64,000 bases of DNA from Calvatia gigantea. Lineage: Eukaryota > Basidiomycota > Agaricomycetes > Agaricales > Lycoperdaceae. Numbering within the stretch: the first letter of the stretch is position 1; the number at the start of each line of letters is the position of its first letter. Positions 1 to 13,003 of the stretch are shown here, in pieces. The position numbers were made by a program, and so were the translations under genes. Below the pieces are notes generated by a model that worked only from the letters and a program-made list of their open reading frames with translations, made no database searches and was not told the origin of the DNA. Location of the stretch: positions 3,224,001-3,288,000 of the forward strand of contig JACAAK010000001.1 of the NCBI GenBank assembly GCA_025093985.1, written 5' to 3'.

Positions 1-872
1 ACAGTTCGTTAGTACATTGTGAACAGGGTGCGATAATAACGGCCATCACCGGTCCACCTAGTGGTGTCTCAGGGACCCTATCGTCCTCTGGAGGAGCGAG
101 TATTCCAAATAAATCCCGCACAAGTGACCCGAGATCAGGCCCATGGAAATTGGAAGGTGAGGGCGAGAGGCAATCAATTGGCGAACGACGGGCGATCTCT
201 CGAAGACGAGCAATTGTAAGAGCGGTATCGAAACCAAGACGACGACCCTCAGCAGGTGTAAGAGGTTCATCCCGCTCGCAAAGGGCAGCGTACGGCTCAA
301 TGAGGAGATTACGGTCGAACCTCGTTGTCCTGGTAGACAACCACACGATCGACGTCCTCCATGTGTTGTTTTTCAAGCTCTCGTACAGCAAGGGCCTTCA
401 CCTCTGGGAATGACCAGCGTTGCGCAAGAACGAGGATTGCCACCCAGTCGTCAGAACAGGTGTGGTAAAGCGAGTATTTTCTATAGGAGGGTGAGAAGAA
501 GTTACTATAGGCCAAAAAAAAAAAAAAATCACTTACGGGTTGTAGAACACCCAAAGGAAACCTGGCAAACTCAGTGACCTTGACATCGTCCAAGACGATG
601 GCATTGGTCTCGTTAGTGCCTTGTCGGGTAGCGCCGGGAGAGGCTGGTGTTGCAAGCTTGCCCCGGAAATATCCACTCTCGCGTTCAAAGAAATAAGCGA
701 TGTACCCTAAAGACGTGATGTTCGACCTGCGGTGAACGCAATCAGCCAGATAGTTGATCGTCTTCAAGCAATGATGACTCACTAAAAGGAACAAATCACC
801 GCCAGGGAGATAATACTCCTCATAGCGGGTGAGTGAGCGGAAGGAGCCAGAACCGTTCGAATTGTGACCCAT
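1..872 (-). CDS. BTB/POZ-domain protein A (partial at window edge, frame disrupted)
   Basis: Reads from an ATG at 872 towards the left edge, so the C-terminus is probably outside the window. Exon 1 carries the start of the BTB fold with a YYLPGGDLFLL signature. An intron starting GTGAGT follows, then a VFRVHR...FFERES block, a FLWVFYNP-like block, an intron with a poly-T tract, and a helical WSFPEVKALAVREL region. This is the usual order in Agaricomycete BTB proteins, which generally serve as protein-interaction or Cullin-3 adaptors. Three single extra bases break the frame, near 695, 558-560 and 318-319. Removing each restores the conserved sequence, and the reading then runs to the edge. 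It is a paralogue of the BTB genes at 3.7-14.7 kb. Either the frames carry assembly errors or this is a decaying copy. Confidence 0.6.
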
Positions 873-3752
873 TTTGAGGAAGGCGGCTTGCTGCGCGAAG
901 GATGGAAGAGGAGGAGAGGGTAGGTGGTGGAATAAAATTTGGTTGAGATGGTGCTCGGTATTTGAATCCAAGGCTGATAATGGGGAACACGTGTATGGGA
1001 ACACCACGTTGCAGTCGAACCAAACGGTATTCTGCCTCGACACCAATGAACAGGTTTTATCCTTTGGTTCCGATCGACATGAGGCAGCGGTACCCTGAGC
1101 AATTGTTTGCACTGGCCAAAACGTAAACAGTGTAAGTTTTTGGTAACCCTCGTTGTGTCCGCTGTGCCATGAAGTCGTTCTGTACGTCTTGAATTACGCT
1201 GAATGGCCCCCGAAAGCAGTCCCATTGAGCCAAAGGTGCGGTTGTATCAGATTATTGTTCGTGGCCGGAGAGTAAAGTTCGAGTTGGGCGGCCTTCTGTC
1301 CGAACTAATTCCGCCCTGACGCGAAATTCAAACCCCGACCATGTCGCTTCTACGCCCAAAAACAATTTTCATACTCATACTCAACCTTGATGTGGTTTGT
1401 GACAACCCGCAGACGACCAAGGATCTGGTCCAGGACGATTCAAATCTGCTAGAACCTCCTCGAAGTGTTCGGACAAAAATAGCCCCGGTTTTATGAAATC
1501 ATTCATCACATCGATTGTTGACCCAAAACCTCCCTCACAGCCGTATCAGTCCCATCTAAGCGCGGGACGATATTAATGTGATCAGATTTCGACTGCGGCG
1601 GTCATCTGCTGCCCTAAACTCGCGCCTCGAGAGCCGAGGCTTTGAGTAATTGAATACCTGAAAGGTGAATATTGAATTGCAGGTGACAAGTTGATCCAGA
1701 CACCGTTGCCTAGCCTTCGTCACAGTTATCCTTCCAGCCCATCCGCAGCAGAGGTAGCTGTCCGATAAGCGCAAACATGATTCTACTGATTCTACACACC
1801 GCATGTTATGCACGAAAGCAACAGCCTTAGGGCCTTCAGCATTTGGGGGCACAAACCCAAAAGGTCCGGAAGCTTCTATTGACACGGAGTGACACAACAC
1901 AACGAAACGCACAGAACCAGGCATTGCCGAATCAGACCCGGTTCCCCGCACTGGAACTGACCCCCTCCGTATCTGCCGTCGTTTGTGCCGTCGTCCGTGG
2001 GACCGCGGTTATGGAGAGTCTTCTGGCCCCAGCCTTTGTCACCACCCCCTGGTTTCAGCCCCACTCCTCTCTTGTATTGTTCGCCGGGATTGTTGAAGCG
2101 CGTATTACCAAATCCGAGTCCACGTTGATACACTAAGGGGATGGAATAGGAAATTCCTGAGCATAAAATAAAAATGGGACTTCCGAGTTCGAGCTGCAGG
2201 ACCTGGGGAAGTCCCAGTTTCACAAGCGACGAAGAGACAGATACCACAATCAAAGTATCAAGACGGGCGTGACCCCCAGCTACCGGTCAAATGATAGCTA
2301 TGATCGTAGAGCTCTACGAACCTAACCCGCCTGACCTTGGATTGCGCGCTCGGGGACGGAAAGGGGGAGCCTATCAACTCGGGAGGGTTCAAGTTTCAAC
2401 TCGGACCGTCATCGCCAGTTATGTACGTACTCCTGTTTCCAGCGCATAGGGTAACCCTGGCAGAACTCAAGACTTTATGTACGCGAATCCTTCCACGGTC
2501 AGAATAAGTAGGGCACCATTGTAGACTCCTGGGATCGTCTTACAGCAGGTAGATGCGACGAGAACCACTATGAAAACCGAAATTGGAAGGGGTGTGAATT
2601 ACTGTCAAAGAGACGAATTCCAGCTGTTTTTGAAACGACCCACTGTGCGAACCGTGCTCCCCAAAGCCAACACTATCGCTTGAACGCGATAGAAGTCCCA
2701 GGCTTGTGATATATCCAGTCGCTCGCGGACTTTTGACTGTGTAGGAATTTGCAAGTTCTGATGTGCACTATATACGTCCGTAGCGAAATTAAGATGAGAA
2801 TTTCTAGCTAGGCGAGCCAAATCGAGGAGGATTGAATGCGCCTGACCACAGGACCCCCGCTCGGATGCATCAAAACAACCCTGCATCCTCGCAGCAAAGG
2901 AGTAAGCGCAACTTCACGGGCGGTTACCCTACCCCACCAGCATCCCAGCTTTGTCATGGTCTCCCCACAGATGGCTACGGGGACAGGGGCCTAATCTTGA
3001 GCACCGCCCTATTCAAAGCAAGTCGGCCACAGCTCAATAAAGTTCCTATGGTTGAGGAAAAAAGGGACGTCGCCTACGAAACTCATATCGTGCTAAGCGC
3101 CAGCAATAAAGGTCCTGCAGCCGAGCTCCCGTCCAGTAGCTAGCTAGTTTGATATACTTGACGTTTGCCCTAAAGCAACGAGAAAGAGTAGGTAGCAGAA
3201 TTCCGTATTCTGACCGGACCCAACCGTTGACGTCGAACGCTGAACTACAACCACCAAAACTCCTCACATCTGCTTGCAGTGATCGGGTAAAAATAACTTA
3301 CGAAGTGCATGTATCATGAACTCATTTGCATCCACCCAATGTTTCATAGCGTTATCTAAGCGCTGAGTGATACTACTGGATATTTCCGCCATCGGGTACA
3401 GACCGCAGTGTGTTTACAGCGGCCCTGTACCCTGGCTGCGTGCTGTGGTTCGATTTACCACAGTGAGCCGTTCGGTCGGCTGGTGCCATATTGACTAATG
3501 AATTCATATTGGAACTAGAAGTACATGCCAAGATCAGATAACGGTTTGATACAAGATGGTACAAATTACTAGAACAGAAAATAAGCCCGAGGCGGAAGCA
3601 GAATCACTCAACACAAAGGGTACGCCGTCAGGGTTAACTCCCCGCCATTCGTCATTGGCGTGCTGACGAGTCCGAAGTCATACCTAATGTCCTACCAGCC
3701 CCGCGAACAAGCCGCCGCCGCTCTCTGTCTCTTTCTCTTTTTCCTTCTCCTT
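873..3752. other. Intergenic, no gene supported
   Basis: About 2.9 kb separate the first two BTB copies. Open frames here are short, overlap on both strands and show no recognisable domain, signal peptide or plausible intron chain. I see no repeat or RNA gene. Confidence 0.5.
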
Positions 3753-4732
3753 CTATTTCTCCTTCGAGTTCTTCTTACCTGTGCCTTTTTGTCCAGCATT
3801 ATTACTTCCCCCATCCGCGGGCCCTCCATTGGGGAGTGTTCCAGGACCTGGGTTGGAACCTAGGAACAACCAGGTAGGATGCATCAGCCCAGGTCATGAA
3901 AGAAAGTGAGATACCAGCACGTACCCTGTCCCGCACCCACATCAGTCAACGAGAGGTTAAACGTAGACGCCACAATGCCGATGACATCTGCATGGCCGAG
4001 GTCGGTGCGAATAGGGCTGAGGTATGGTTTGTCTGCTGAGGGCTGAACCCGAAGACGCTCGCGCGCGTGGTGGATGTGGACCAATGTCTCGAAAACCCAA
4101 GGCGCGAGATTCATTCGAATGCTAAGCACCTCTGGCCTACACGCAACTTGCATATACAAACGGAAAAGATACTTCTCCGGGATATTATTTGCCTGGTACA
4201 GGTTGATTCGTTGGATCGGGTCCATCTCATGGGCCTCCAAGTATCGGATTGCCAGCTCTTTCACCTTCGGGAAATCCCATTTCGTGGAGTAGTTGAGGAT
4301 GGTCTTCCAATTCTCAAGTGTCGCCCTAGAGTAGTTTCCATGTTCTCTGAAAATAGCTTGAGAGATAAGACAATTTCATGTAGGAAGGAACGTACGTGTT
4401 ATAGAAAACCCATAAGAACTGTTCGAAGTCCTCCGGTTTCTCGTTGAGGATGATCGCACTCGAGTCGGTTGTGCCCTTTCGTGAACCGTCTCCGGAAGAG
4501 ACAGACTCTGTGAGCTCTTTACTCCAGAAGCATGATTCTCGTAGGAAAAAGTGCGAGTGCACTTTGAATAGAATTCGGCCACACTGAAGTACAGCGTCAG
4601 ATATACGAAGTTCGTGGCATTAACATGGCATACCAAGAAAAACAAATCACCACCACGAATATAATAATCCGGGTGTGTAGACAGGCTAGGACTCCTCTGA
4701 GAGGAGTTTCCGTTGTTTGATCCCTTTGCCAT
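3753..4732 (-). CDS. BTB/POZ-domain protein B (intact)
   Basis: Four exons join cleanly (4732-4634, 4583-4396, 4346-3925, 3859-3753) and encode about 271 residues. The ATG at 4732 is the first Met in frame; an upstream TTG at 4750 is less likely. The order is DYYIRGGDLFFL, then ILFKVHSHFFLRES, then an acidic linker, FLWVFYNT, and a helical region with WDFPKVKELAIRYLEAHEMD. The C-terminus is a Gly/Asn-rich and basic tail ending KKNSKEK. BTB domains mediate homo- or heteromeric binding and often recruit substrates to Cullin-3 ligases; the partner of this fungal group is unknown to me. It is the best-preserved member of the local array and shows no frame break, which makes it a useful reference for the damaged copies. 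Confidence 0.75.
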
Positions 4733-5923
4733 AAGTAAATGCTGTATCAAGAAGTATTTGGATATAGGGGAAGAAGGAAGGGTGGCGATGGTAGTGGCAC
4801 GACAGGATCAGCAGCCTTCTTATCTCTTCGTGACCTGGGATCGAGAAGTACACAGTAGCCTTTCCCGGACGACGGCACCAATTCATCCGCCTCATGTCTG
4901 TTAATTTAATCACGCCCGATGAGAAGCAGGGCATACCAGTGCTCGAAAAGCACAACAGCAGGCGCCGTCTCGTAAGAGCCTTCCCCGCGTGAACTTCTAA
5001 CACCGCTGGGTTTGATTTTGTCTTCAATTAGTTAAGTCACCAGAACTGATTGATGGAGTGGATGTTCGACAGAAGGAAAATCCTAAAAGCATACGCGAAA
5101 GAGGGGTCTTCCTACACTGGGTTACGGGTTGGATTGCGAATGTGGTTTATCAGCATCTTCACTTTAGTGATGATAACACTGATGGTGCCGATCTAATACT
5201 TGAATGCCCTTGACAAGACCAAAAGGAACCCTAGATCTCCGCGCAGCAGGTTTGTTGTCGGAAGTGTGGCCAGCTGATTCTACCGCGGACTGATAATCCA
5301 ACTTCCCTCTACGTTCCGGAACACGGGGTGACGTAACCGAAGTCTATATGACGGCAGGAGGCGATGCGGCGACCTTGCAGTGTGCATGTAGGTAGGAATC
5401 TGAAGAGCCATCAGTGGACGATAACAATAGTAGGAAAACTCGTGGCGATGGAGCAATCGGGACCGTGTGGGGTGACCCAAATGCGCACAACTGATGAGAT
5501 CAATCGACCAACTAGGTATTGGCTTGGGCCGCTTGGTCGTGGCGGGGACGCGTCGGCTGTAACGTTGCTGCTCTACAAAGTTCGACCTCGAGGACAAGTG
5601 CTTCAAACCAGGACACTGACACAAAATATACTTTGTTAGTGACAGAAACAAGAAAGCAAGATATGACAAGGGTAGATAACGAGAGAGAGAGAGATTACTG
5701 AGTACTGAACAATAAAGAAGAGGGTCGGTATTCGTAACAGGAAATAGGGGGAAGCCTGAGCCCCAGCCGTCCAATTCATTCGCACAACGCAGCTCCCACC
5801 GCCCATACCACCATTTACGCACTGGTTGACTTAGGCGTTCTTCCTTACCCATCAGTTGAGTCTCTACTTCCGGAGCTACTAACTGAAACCTTCACCTCGC
5901 CTCGTTCAGTTTATAGGTCCGGA
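4733..5923. other. Intergenic with a short GA microsatellite
   Basis: No gene is supported. A (GA)7 run lies at 5681-5694. The open frames across 5280-5850 on both strands look like chance frames, with no domain and no homology to the neighbouring BTB copies that I can see. Confidence 0.45.
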
Positions 5924-6813
5924 TTAAGAGCCTCCTGCGCTGTTGGGTGTGGCTAAGAGTGACAATGAGCTTACTCAAATTGAGACCGTCGAAGTGCAAC
6001 TTTACCTGAAGGCCAATGTGCCTGGATTTCTTGAGGGGATACACCAAAGGCGGCGGCTACAACACCACGTTTTTCCTCTTCAATAGAGTCAGGGCGGAGA
6101 GGACTCATGAATGTATCAGATATGGGATCGACTGATACTGGAGCGCGAAGGAGTTCCCGTGTCCTGACGATGGAGTACAGTATATCACCACCAAGCACAT
6201 CGAACACCTCCCGCTCCAGCATTCGCTCACGAATTGCTAAATCAATGTAATGGTGTAGGATGCAGCTGCGGGGAATGTTGAGGTCCTGATAAAGTTTAAT
6301 CTTCTTGATGACTCCCATGGGCATTTCATCAATATTTGAAATGGCGAATTGCTGGACGTCCGCAAAATTCCCACTTTGTCGCCAGCCTGAGTATATTGGT
6401 CCACTGGTGGAGGGAACGGTTGTATGCGCGATATTCTCTGGTCGTATGTCAGTGAAATGAGCGAACGATAACGGAGGTCAGCCATCATACTGGTTGTAGA
6501 AGACCCAAAGGAAGTCTGCAACGTGCTCTGGGTCTTCATCTATGTCGATTGGGTTGTCTTCATGCAATCCGCGCGTGTCGATGCGTTTGCGAGCGTCCGC
6601 AGGGAGATCTATCAGGCTGTCCCAATACGCCAGACTCGCGAGTGAAGAAGTACGAGTGGACGCAGAAGTGCTTGCCTCTCGCCTGACAGGGTGAGATCTT
6701 GGTTATCTGTTGTAACCCACGGTAGTGCTTACCACGAGATAGAGATCACCTCCAGTGATATAGTATTTATCATACTTGGATTTATGTGCTTCAGGGGTGG
6801 GTTTGGGGGGCAT
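5924..6813 (-). CDS. BTB/POZ-domain protein D (two frame breaks)
   Basis: Starts at the ATG at 6813. Exon 1 ends with YYITGGDLYLVV at a GTAAGC donor. Exon 2 has a VHSYFFTRES block, then a linker rich in Asp/Glu and FLWVFYNQ. Exon 3 has YRAYNRSLHQWTNILRLATKWEF followed by a MGVIKKIKLYQDLNIP helix. The last short exon ends in ATPNSAGGS at a TAA (5924-5926). Two single extra bases break the frame: a C in plus-strand 6630-6631 and an A in the run at 6364-6367. Removing them restores the conserved frame throughout. It has the same architecture as proteins B and F. Function is inferred only at family level (protein-interaction adaptor). Confidence 0.6.
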
Positions 6814-7677
6814 ACTGTTAATTTGTTTGGTGGGACAATAATACTCGTATGTTCCTCGTCGAGTAGCTTTTAAGTCTGTTTGTAGACACCGCGCATCAGC
6901 GAGAGAAGAATGCCTTTCCAATCCACTATTTTTGGGACAACGTAGTAGATCGATCCACTAACTCGGTTCACCTCATGGTAGGTACTAGAGTATTCCTGTG
7001 TGTGGCCGCATCAGGTGGATGACGACACGAAGCACCGCCTGGACACCTGAAGTTCTAAGAAAAGAATAATAACACCGCTGCTGCGTGATGATGAGGCTGC
7101 GCCTAGAGGTTGTATTCGAACCCTTATCAAACACCGCTAAACCGCAAGCCCAACAGAACCCCGGCGGGAAGGTTCTGGATATGTCCGACACAATTATTAA
7201 TTAAACGATGTTATTCTCAAGTGTGAGTTTGAACTGTGCGCAGCAGAAGCTGAACGTGATCAAATAGGTACTATAAGATGGAGTGTGGGAGCCTGAGGGA
7301 GTGGCGCCCACAACACTAAGTTACCAATGCCTTGGACACTTTTATTGTATAGATGCCGCCCAATACCACTAAGCGGTTCCATATTCTGGTGGACGTTTAG
7401 GGGGTGTGGGTGCATAGGGTAGATATCACATGCCAGCATTCAGGCATGTCTCCCGTGGGGTTATTGTTATCAACATCGCTGCCGATCACCCGCACCGTCA
7501 TCGGCCCCCACAACAAATTACAAAATCAATCCCGACAACATTTATTATTGAGAGCAAAAGGTATCAAAATACTTCGCAACAAGATATCATCAGGCTATCA
7601 GCGCACACATAAAGGAAATGGCCAGACAGTAGGGTAAAAGAAAGTGGCGGCGCAATACTACGGTATAATAACCCTCC
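6814..7677. other. Intergenic, nothing recognised
   Basis: No conserved domain, repeat or plausible gene. Frames on both strands are short and lack exon-like patterns. Confidence 0.45.
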
Positions 7678-8793
7678 TCAGACAGGTTCAAAGATAGGCG
7701 GTCCTTCACCCCGGACAATGTGCCTACCATGGGAGAGATCGTCGGGTGATGAACTGATGCATGAACTAGGCTTCTTTCTCTTTCGTCTGGGCCGCGGCGC
7801 CTCCGATGGTCCGGCCGGGCCCGCTGCATCGTTTTGGGACTCCTCTTCTTCCTGGCTGTTAGGTGTCGCTAGTACTTGAATTGGTCGAGGACGACTGAAT
7901 GTCATCAGAGAGTTATACTTTCCATGAAAGAAGGTCCTTACTGCATCGCCTGAGACTGGGCGGGTCTCAGAGTCTGGAGTTTCCAGAAGGGATAATCCAA
8001 AAACTTCAGCAACCAGTCGGGACCTTTCAGTGATATCAAGACGTTCGCTTGGGTTGACAAGGGGCCCGGTATCCTCAGTAGATAGTGATGCACGAAGCAA
8101 AGTTTCGCGTGCTCGGCCGATACAGAACTTTGTATCGTCATCGAGAATGCGAAACTCTTCGCGATCGAGCAGTTTTTCACGCGAGGCTAGCTCAGTGAAA
8201 AGTGGAAGCATATCTGCCCGAGGGACGTCATGCTCTTGAAAGGCCTTGAGCTTTTTCATGACTTCCATTGGCATTGTCTTGAGGTGAGCGATGGCCAACC
8301 GTCGGACGTTGGGGAACCTCCAGGTTGTTGCCAACCGAAGTATGGTAATCCACTGATTGGGAGTGGTGTCATGGATTCCATAACGCCTATGTTCGAGTGA
8401 ATATTGTTGTGGGTCTGTGAACATATGGTGACTCACGGGTTGTAGAAGACCCATAGAAAATCTGCGAAGTCCCCAGGATCTTCATCTATGGTGAGGGGCG
8501 TAGACTCCCGTGAACCTAAATCCCCTCTCGCTAGCTGGAGAGCCTCGACCCTGCAATGAGGCTCCTCCAATGGACAGATTCCCTCGTTAGAAAAAAGGAA
8601 TGGAATCCGAAACCGGCAGCCCCGAGCCTGTCGCCACTAAAAGCAAGGCTGTAGCGGCTAATTTGGAGAAATGTGCAATGCACCGTACCAGGATGTGGAG
8701 ATCCGCCCCTGTGATGTAGTATCTGTCGTGTCTGATAGTAGTTTGAAGGTCATATTTACACTTGGCAGCAAAGAATTCGTGTGTTGGGGGTGT
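7678..8793 (-). pseudogene. BTB/POZ-domain gene C, degenerate
   Basis: The C-terminal exon is open and well conserved: QWITILRLATTWRFPNVRRLAI, a helical region with DREEFRILDDDTKF, and a Ser/Pro/Lys-rich tail ending at TGA 7678-7680. The N-terminal half is damaged. The exon with RYYITGADLHIL (about 8689-8793) has no in-frame ATG where paralogue D has MPPKP, because the triplet reads ATA. The next exon needs several shifts to read through FFLTRES, LARGDLGSRES and DFADFLWVFYNP, with a stop between the first two. The tail exon could still give a truncated product. Decay of a duplicate is the simplest reading; sequence error is the alternative. Confidence 0.6.
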
Positions 8794-9943
8794 ATCGGAC
8801 CTAGATTGGCTTGGACTGATACAGGTATATATTGGCGGTCGAGCAGTTCTTCATTTGTGTACCTGCGAGAAGGTTCGCCATGAAATGATTGTAGATCAGA
8901 ATTTCTAATTAGGCCACCTCATTTTCGGTAGGTTGTTCAAGAAGCATCTCCTGAAGCAGATTGGACTACGACCGTGATGCCTAAACCTGGACTGTGAAGC
9001 GCAGCACGTGGTGGTAACTCATCTAGTGCTGCCAGAACTTCTGACAGCTGGGAGGTGGGCAGTGGGGACCTAGAAGATACTTCGAAGGGCACAGGGCACC
9101 TCTTGGAGCAACAGGATTACAGGAAGTTGGTAGCGAACTTAGGGTGGGGGTCGCTTCTTACTGTATTATCCGACAAGAAATCCCAAGTCCAGTGGCCGTT
9201 GGCCTGTCGAATCAATCCCTCCGTACTGTGTGTGGGGTAATTTGTGGTATATTCCATGTTTCTAGCAAGTAAATGAACCACATTCAGAGGAACCTTTCTT
9301 GTTTTCCGTTCCCAAACTTGGTACAGAACGCGCAGCACAGGAATCCCTAGGAATCCTGCCAGCAAAATGGTGTCCAAACATCTGCACCTCCTGAGGCCTG
9401 ACTGGTGACCTCAGGCCCATATTCATTGATCATTTTACTTCTTAAAAGGGGTCTCAAGAAGAAACTACCCCAACTGCCCTCACATTCGGGGATAGGCAAA
9501 CGGAGGCACGCAAATTCCGCTCCACTGTCGCTGGGGCTCAAAAATAAACCTGGTGCTGCGGTGACAGTTCCTCTCAGGCAAGACATCAGTGAGTGAAATA
9601 ATGAACCGTCGAAGGCCTTCAGATGTACTCCGCTATCCCTATCGTAAAAAATTCGAATATCATTCTGTCTCCGTTGCCAGTCGTGTTGGACACTGGTAGG
9701 AGAACCTGAGTGCGCACCCATACCCATACGAACCCTCAAACCCCCCGAGCCCCACGCCTTTCCCGCTAATACTACCTTATGGGAAATCCTGGTCTGCCAG
9801 GAACATGGATAAAATAAGACATCACTCTACGCAGTTTTCCAATCCGCAGTCTCAATGCCCATATGTCAGACTTGATTGTTATCTTTAGCAAGCACATACA
9901 ACATAAAACCCTGATCCTCGTCTACTTTCTCCGTCGCTCAGCA
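8794..9943. other. Intergenic, nothing recognised
   Basis: About 1.15 kb without a supportable gene. Frames at 9117-9739 have no recognisable domain, and their starts are not followed by a signal peptide or clear splice structure. Confidence 0.45.
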
Positions 9944-11563
9944 ATGTCCCAGAAAGCATCCCCAGAGCAGGAGCAACCACTTCTCCATGGAACTCCTCCG
10001 CCTTACGGAATCTCAGGCTACCAGTACCACGGGCATCATCAGGGCATAGCGTATGTACCTCATGGTCCACCTGTTCCTATTATCGTACAGCCACTGCCTG
10101 GCACCGTCGTTGTGGTAAAGGAGCGGACACGTTGTCGCTTCTTAAAGGCCTTCATCTGGGCAATCACAGCCTGGCTGCTTCTAGGGGTTTTTGTGAAGAG
10201 TCTGGTCGTCTGCACGCGCTGGGGCTACGGATTTGGGTTTGGGACACCCCGTGTATGTAAGACCCATTGTCTACAACCGCATTGACTCTCATGAGCTTGT
10301 ACTGCCAGCAGTGGGCTATCGGACCTGGTAGTGAAAGTCCTGATTACCCAATTCCACGGGAAATCGACCTCACGTCGTGCGAAGAGCCGCTGAAAGCCGG
10401 AGGACCGAACCAAACAACGTTCCAAATTCCATCATCCTCCGATGCCGTTTTACTTCTGGCGGAGGGACATTTGCTACACGGAACTGTCCGCTTAACTAGC
10501 ACGTCCACACGAACAGATTCTGTAAAATTCTCTATCAATCTCTCCTCAAGTCGCAATCGTCCGGTGGATACAATCGCCTGTGTTCTTAGGCGAAGGGAAG
10601 GGGAATATGGCGTCGGTGTCTTTGTAAGTATCTCCAGACCAACGATGAACAATCTGGCATCTGAAACTCACCGGTACAGAATCCGATGCAGAGATGGAGG
10701 CGATTTAGTAACGCCGTTCGCTATGATATCGTTGTTGAATTCCCAGAGAACCATCCAATCATCAAACGCTTTGAGTCGAGTGTCATCAATTCCATATACG
10801 AAATCGATGACCTCCAAGGCAAAATCTTGTTCGAGGTGCTGAGCTTGCGTGGTTCAAACGGCCACATTCATTCTAAAGTGAGTTCATGGGGTTTGGGTGG
10901 AACGAAGTTCGACTGACAATCATCGCAGTCCTTCTTCGCTCAGTGGGCAGATATCCGTACCTCTAATGGCCGTATCGAGGGCCACTACAACGCCTCTGAT
11001 TTCCTCCAGCTCCGCACTTCCAACGGCAGAATCGACGTCGACGTCGACTTCAATCAAGATTCTTCAGAGAAAGCTGTTCTTTCCTATGGTCACCAGTAAT
11101 GCGTGCGTCCATTCCCGCCATATCATGGCCGCCAATTGACACCTGGTTGTAGGGCACTGGAAGCCAGACTACAGCTTCACGACTTCACCTCCCCCAAATC
11201 CGGTGGCTCGAACTTCGATGTGACTGGAAGGACCTCCAATAGTCGATTGAACATCGCTTTCCTTGACTGCTCCAGTTGACTCCACTTTGGCTTTGCGAGC
11301 AGGGACATCAAACGCGGCTGCAGGAGGTGTCTCTGCATCCAACATTTGAAGGTCACTTCACCTTGCAGTCGTCCCTGGTCACTCCAGTGGTTCACCAACA
11401 CCGAGTTGAGGATCCTTCTGGTGAAAAAAGAGATCGTATTGTCAGGTTTGGGGGCGTTAGGGGGCGAGTTAGTGGTGATGTCGTCTGGGGTCGTGGATCA
11501 GGTGAAGGCAAAGGAGGAGTGGACGTCCGGACGTCGAACGCGAGAATTACTCTGAACTTGTAG
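9944..11563 (+). CDS. Membrane-anchored TSNG-repeat (DUF4097/adhesin-like) protein
   Basis: Starts at the ATG at 9944 (MSQKASPEQEQ). A Pro/Gly/His-rich cytosolic head is followed by one transmembrane helix (about residues 68-87, AFIWAITAWLLLGVFVKSLVV). The outer part is beta-rich, with repeated TSNG motifs: RTSNGRIEGH, RTSNGRIDVD, RTSNSRL, AGTSN and, near the end, VRTSNARITL. Such repeats typify the DUF4097-like right-handed beta-helix often labelled 'adhesin' in basidiomycetes. Exon 1 is 9944-10252; four further introns fit GT...AG. Two extra bases break the last exon, a T at 11268 and a G at 11326-11327; without them the end reads DAPVDSTLALRAG...VSLHPTFEG to the TAG at 11561-11563. The role is unknown; a surface protein is inferred from topology. 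Confidence 0.65.
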
Positions 11564-12256
11564 ATCTTGGGTGTTGGAGGTGAATTTTGGATTTTGATAC
11601 ACATATGCTTACTTCGACTGTGTTGTTTGGCGATGGTGTTAGAGGTGGACAATTTGTAGCTGGGCTTCAGCGGATCAGAGACTCAAGAAACGATAAAACA
11701 GCATTCAGAGAAATGTAAGTATAAGGTAAATGGGTTAGGGGTGTGAAGATTTTGTGCCACTCGAGAGAACACTAGCCTGTTCCCGTGGACAAACAGTCTA
11801 CAATTGCAGAACTTCAAGTAGCTAGTAATCGGATCCCGGCGCCCCTATACGGAACACATCCCCCCACTTACTTTCATTTTTCTGGCTCTCTTGCTAATTG
11901 TCTGTGAGGGAAGTTCTCGTTGGTAAACGGTTCCAAACCCACTGCGACGACCTGTTTTTTTCCCTCGCTCATACGACGGTCTGGCTGCTGCTGTGCGCGC
12001 CAGCAGTGCCATTCCTTTTTAATAGGGCTGCAATGTCAGGCGGTGCTCTACACCGTTGTCATTACCTATTCGCAGGGGTAGTCTTGCCATGAGGCGAACC
12101 GACTTAATGGGTCAGCCTATAAGCACTGTTTTAAAAATAGTGAACTAAAGGCTTCATCGTTAACCAGTGCCTGCAGATGCGCTCAAAAGCTGTTCAACGA
12201 GAATCACACCTCTATTTTCTCTGTATTCCCGTAGCACTTCAGTACGTGGTACTGAC
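11564..12256. other. Intergenic, probable promoter region of BTB gene E
   Basis: No gene supported. The right end probably holds the promoter and 5' leader of the plus-strand BTB gene. No clear TATA box was identified. Confidence 0.4.
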
Positions 12257-13003
12257 ATGGCCACTCAACCCCAACCTCCCCTTACCACTCATGAATCTCG
12301 ACATGAGAATTACTATATAATCGGAGGTGATCTCCATCTTGTGGTGAGCGTTTTCGCCGGTTATTCCAGGCGGCAAGTATCTGATTGTGCTAGGCTGGGG
12401 GTGTACTCTTTCGCGTTCACTCGTATTTCTTTTCCCGTGAATCTCCGTACTGGAGAGACATTCTCACTGGCCTAGCTTCCTCTGCGGAAGTTCGTAAACG
12501 CACTGGGCCACACGAAACGAACCTATTCGATATCGATGAGGACCCGGAGGATGTTGCTGATTTCCTTTGGGTGTTCTACAACCCGTATATTGACTAACCT
12601 CTATCACCCTCCGCTTATTTACTAACGCACGACCAGAAAATATCACGTATACAACACATCTCCTCACCATTGGGCTACCATATTCAGATTAGCGACAAAG
12701 TGGGGTTTCTCAAAGCGTCCTGCGTTTGGCAATCTCACATATTAATGAAATACTGTGGAGATCGGACACCGACTAGTGTCCATCCTCCTCCCATTACGAC
12801 GACGACGAGCCCCACCTCTCGATACGAAATATCGTCGGAACATCCACACAACGCTGACAATACCCCACAGAACACCACTCTTCACCTTCGGAAGGTCGAC
12901 TTTAGCCCCTGGCGATGACGGATCAACTACACCGGTCCGCCGTGCCGTGTGTAAGCCTCCGATGTCCGATTCAACTTCCGTCGCCTTGTCCTCAATGTCT
13001 TAA
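12257..13003 (+). pseudogene. BTB/POZ-domain gene E, frame-shifted and shortened
   Basis: This is the only plus-strand member of the array. The ATG at 12257 opens exon 1, which ends in YYIIGGDLHLVV at a donor starting at 12344. Exon 2 is clean: LFRVHSYFFSRES, PYWRDILTGL, then DEDPEDVADFLWVFYNP. Exon 3 starts KYHVYNTSPHHWATIFRLATKWGF and breaks at an extra C (12719-12720). After it, LRLAISHINEI is recovered in the next frame, then lost again. A final open stretch ends at TAA 13001-13003 with a Ser-rich tail, so the helical region of the paralogues is missing. Its inverted orientation suggests a local inversion or independent duplication. A truncated BTB-only product is possible. Confidence 0.55.
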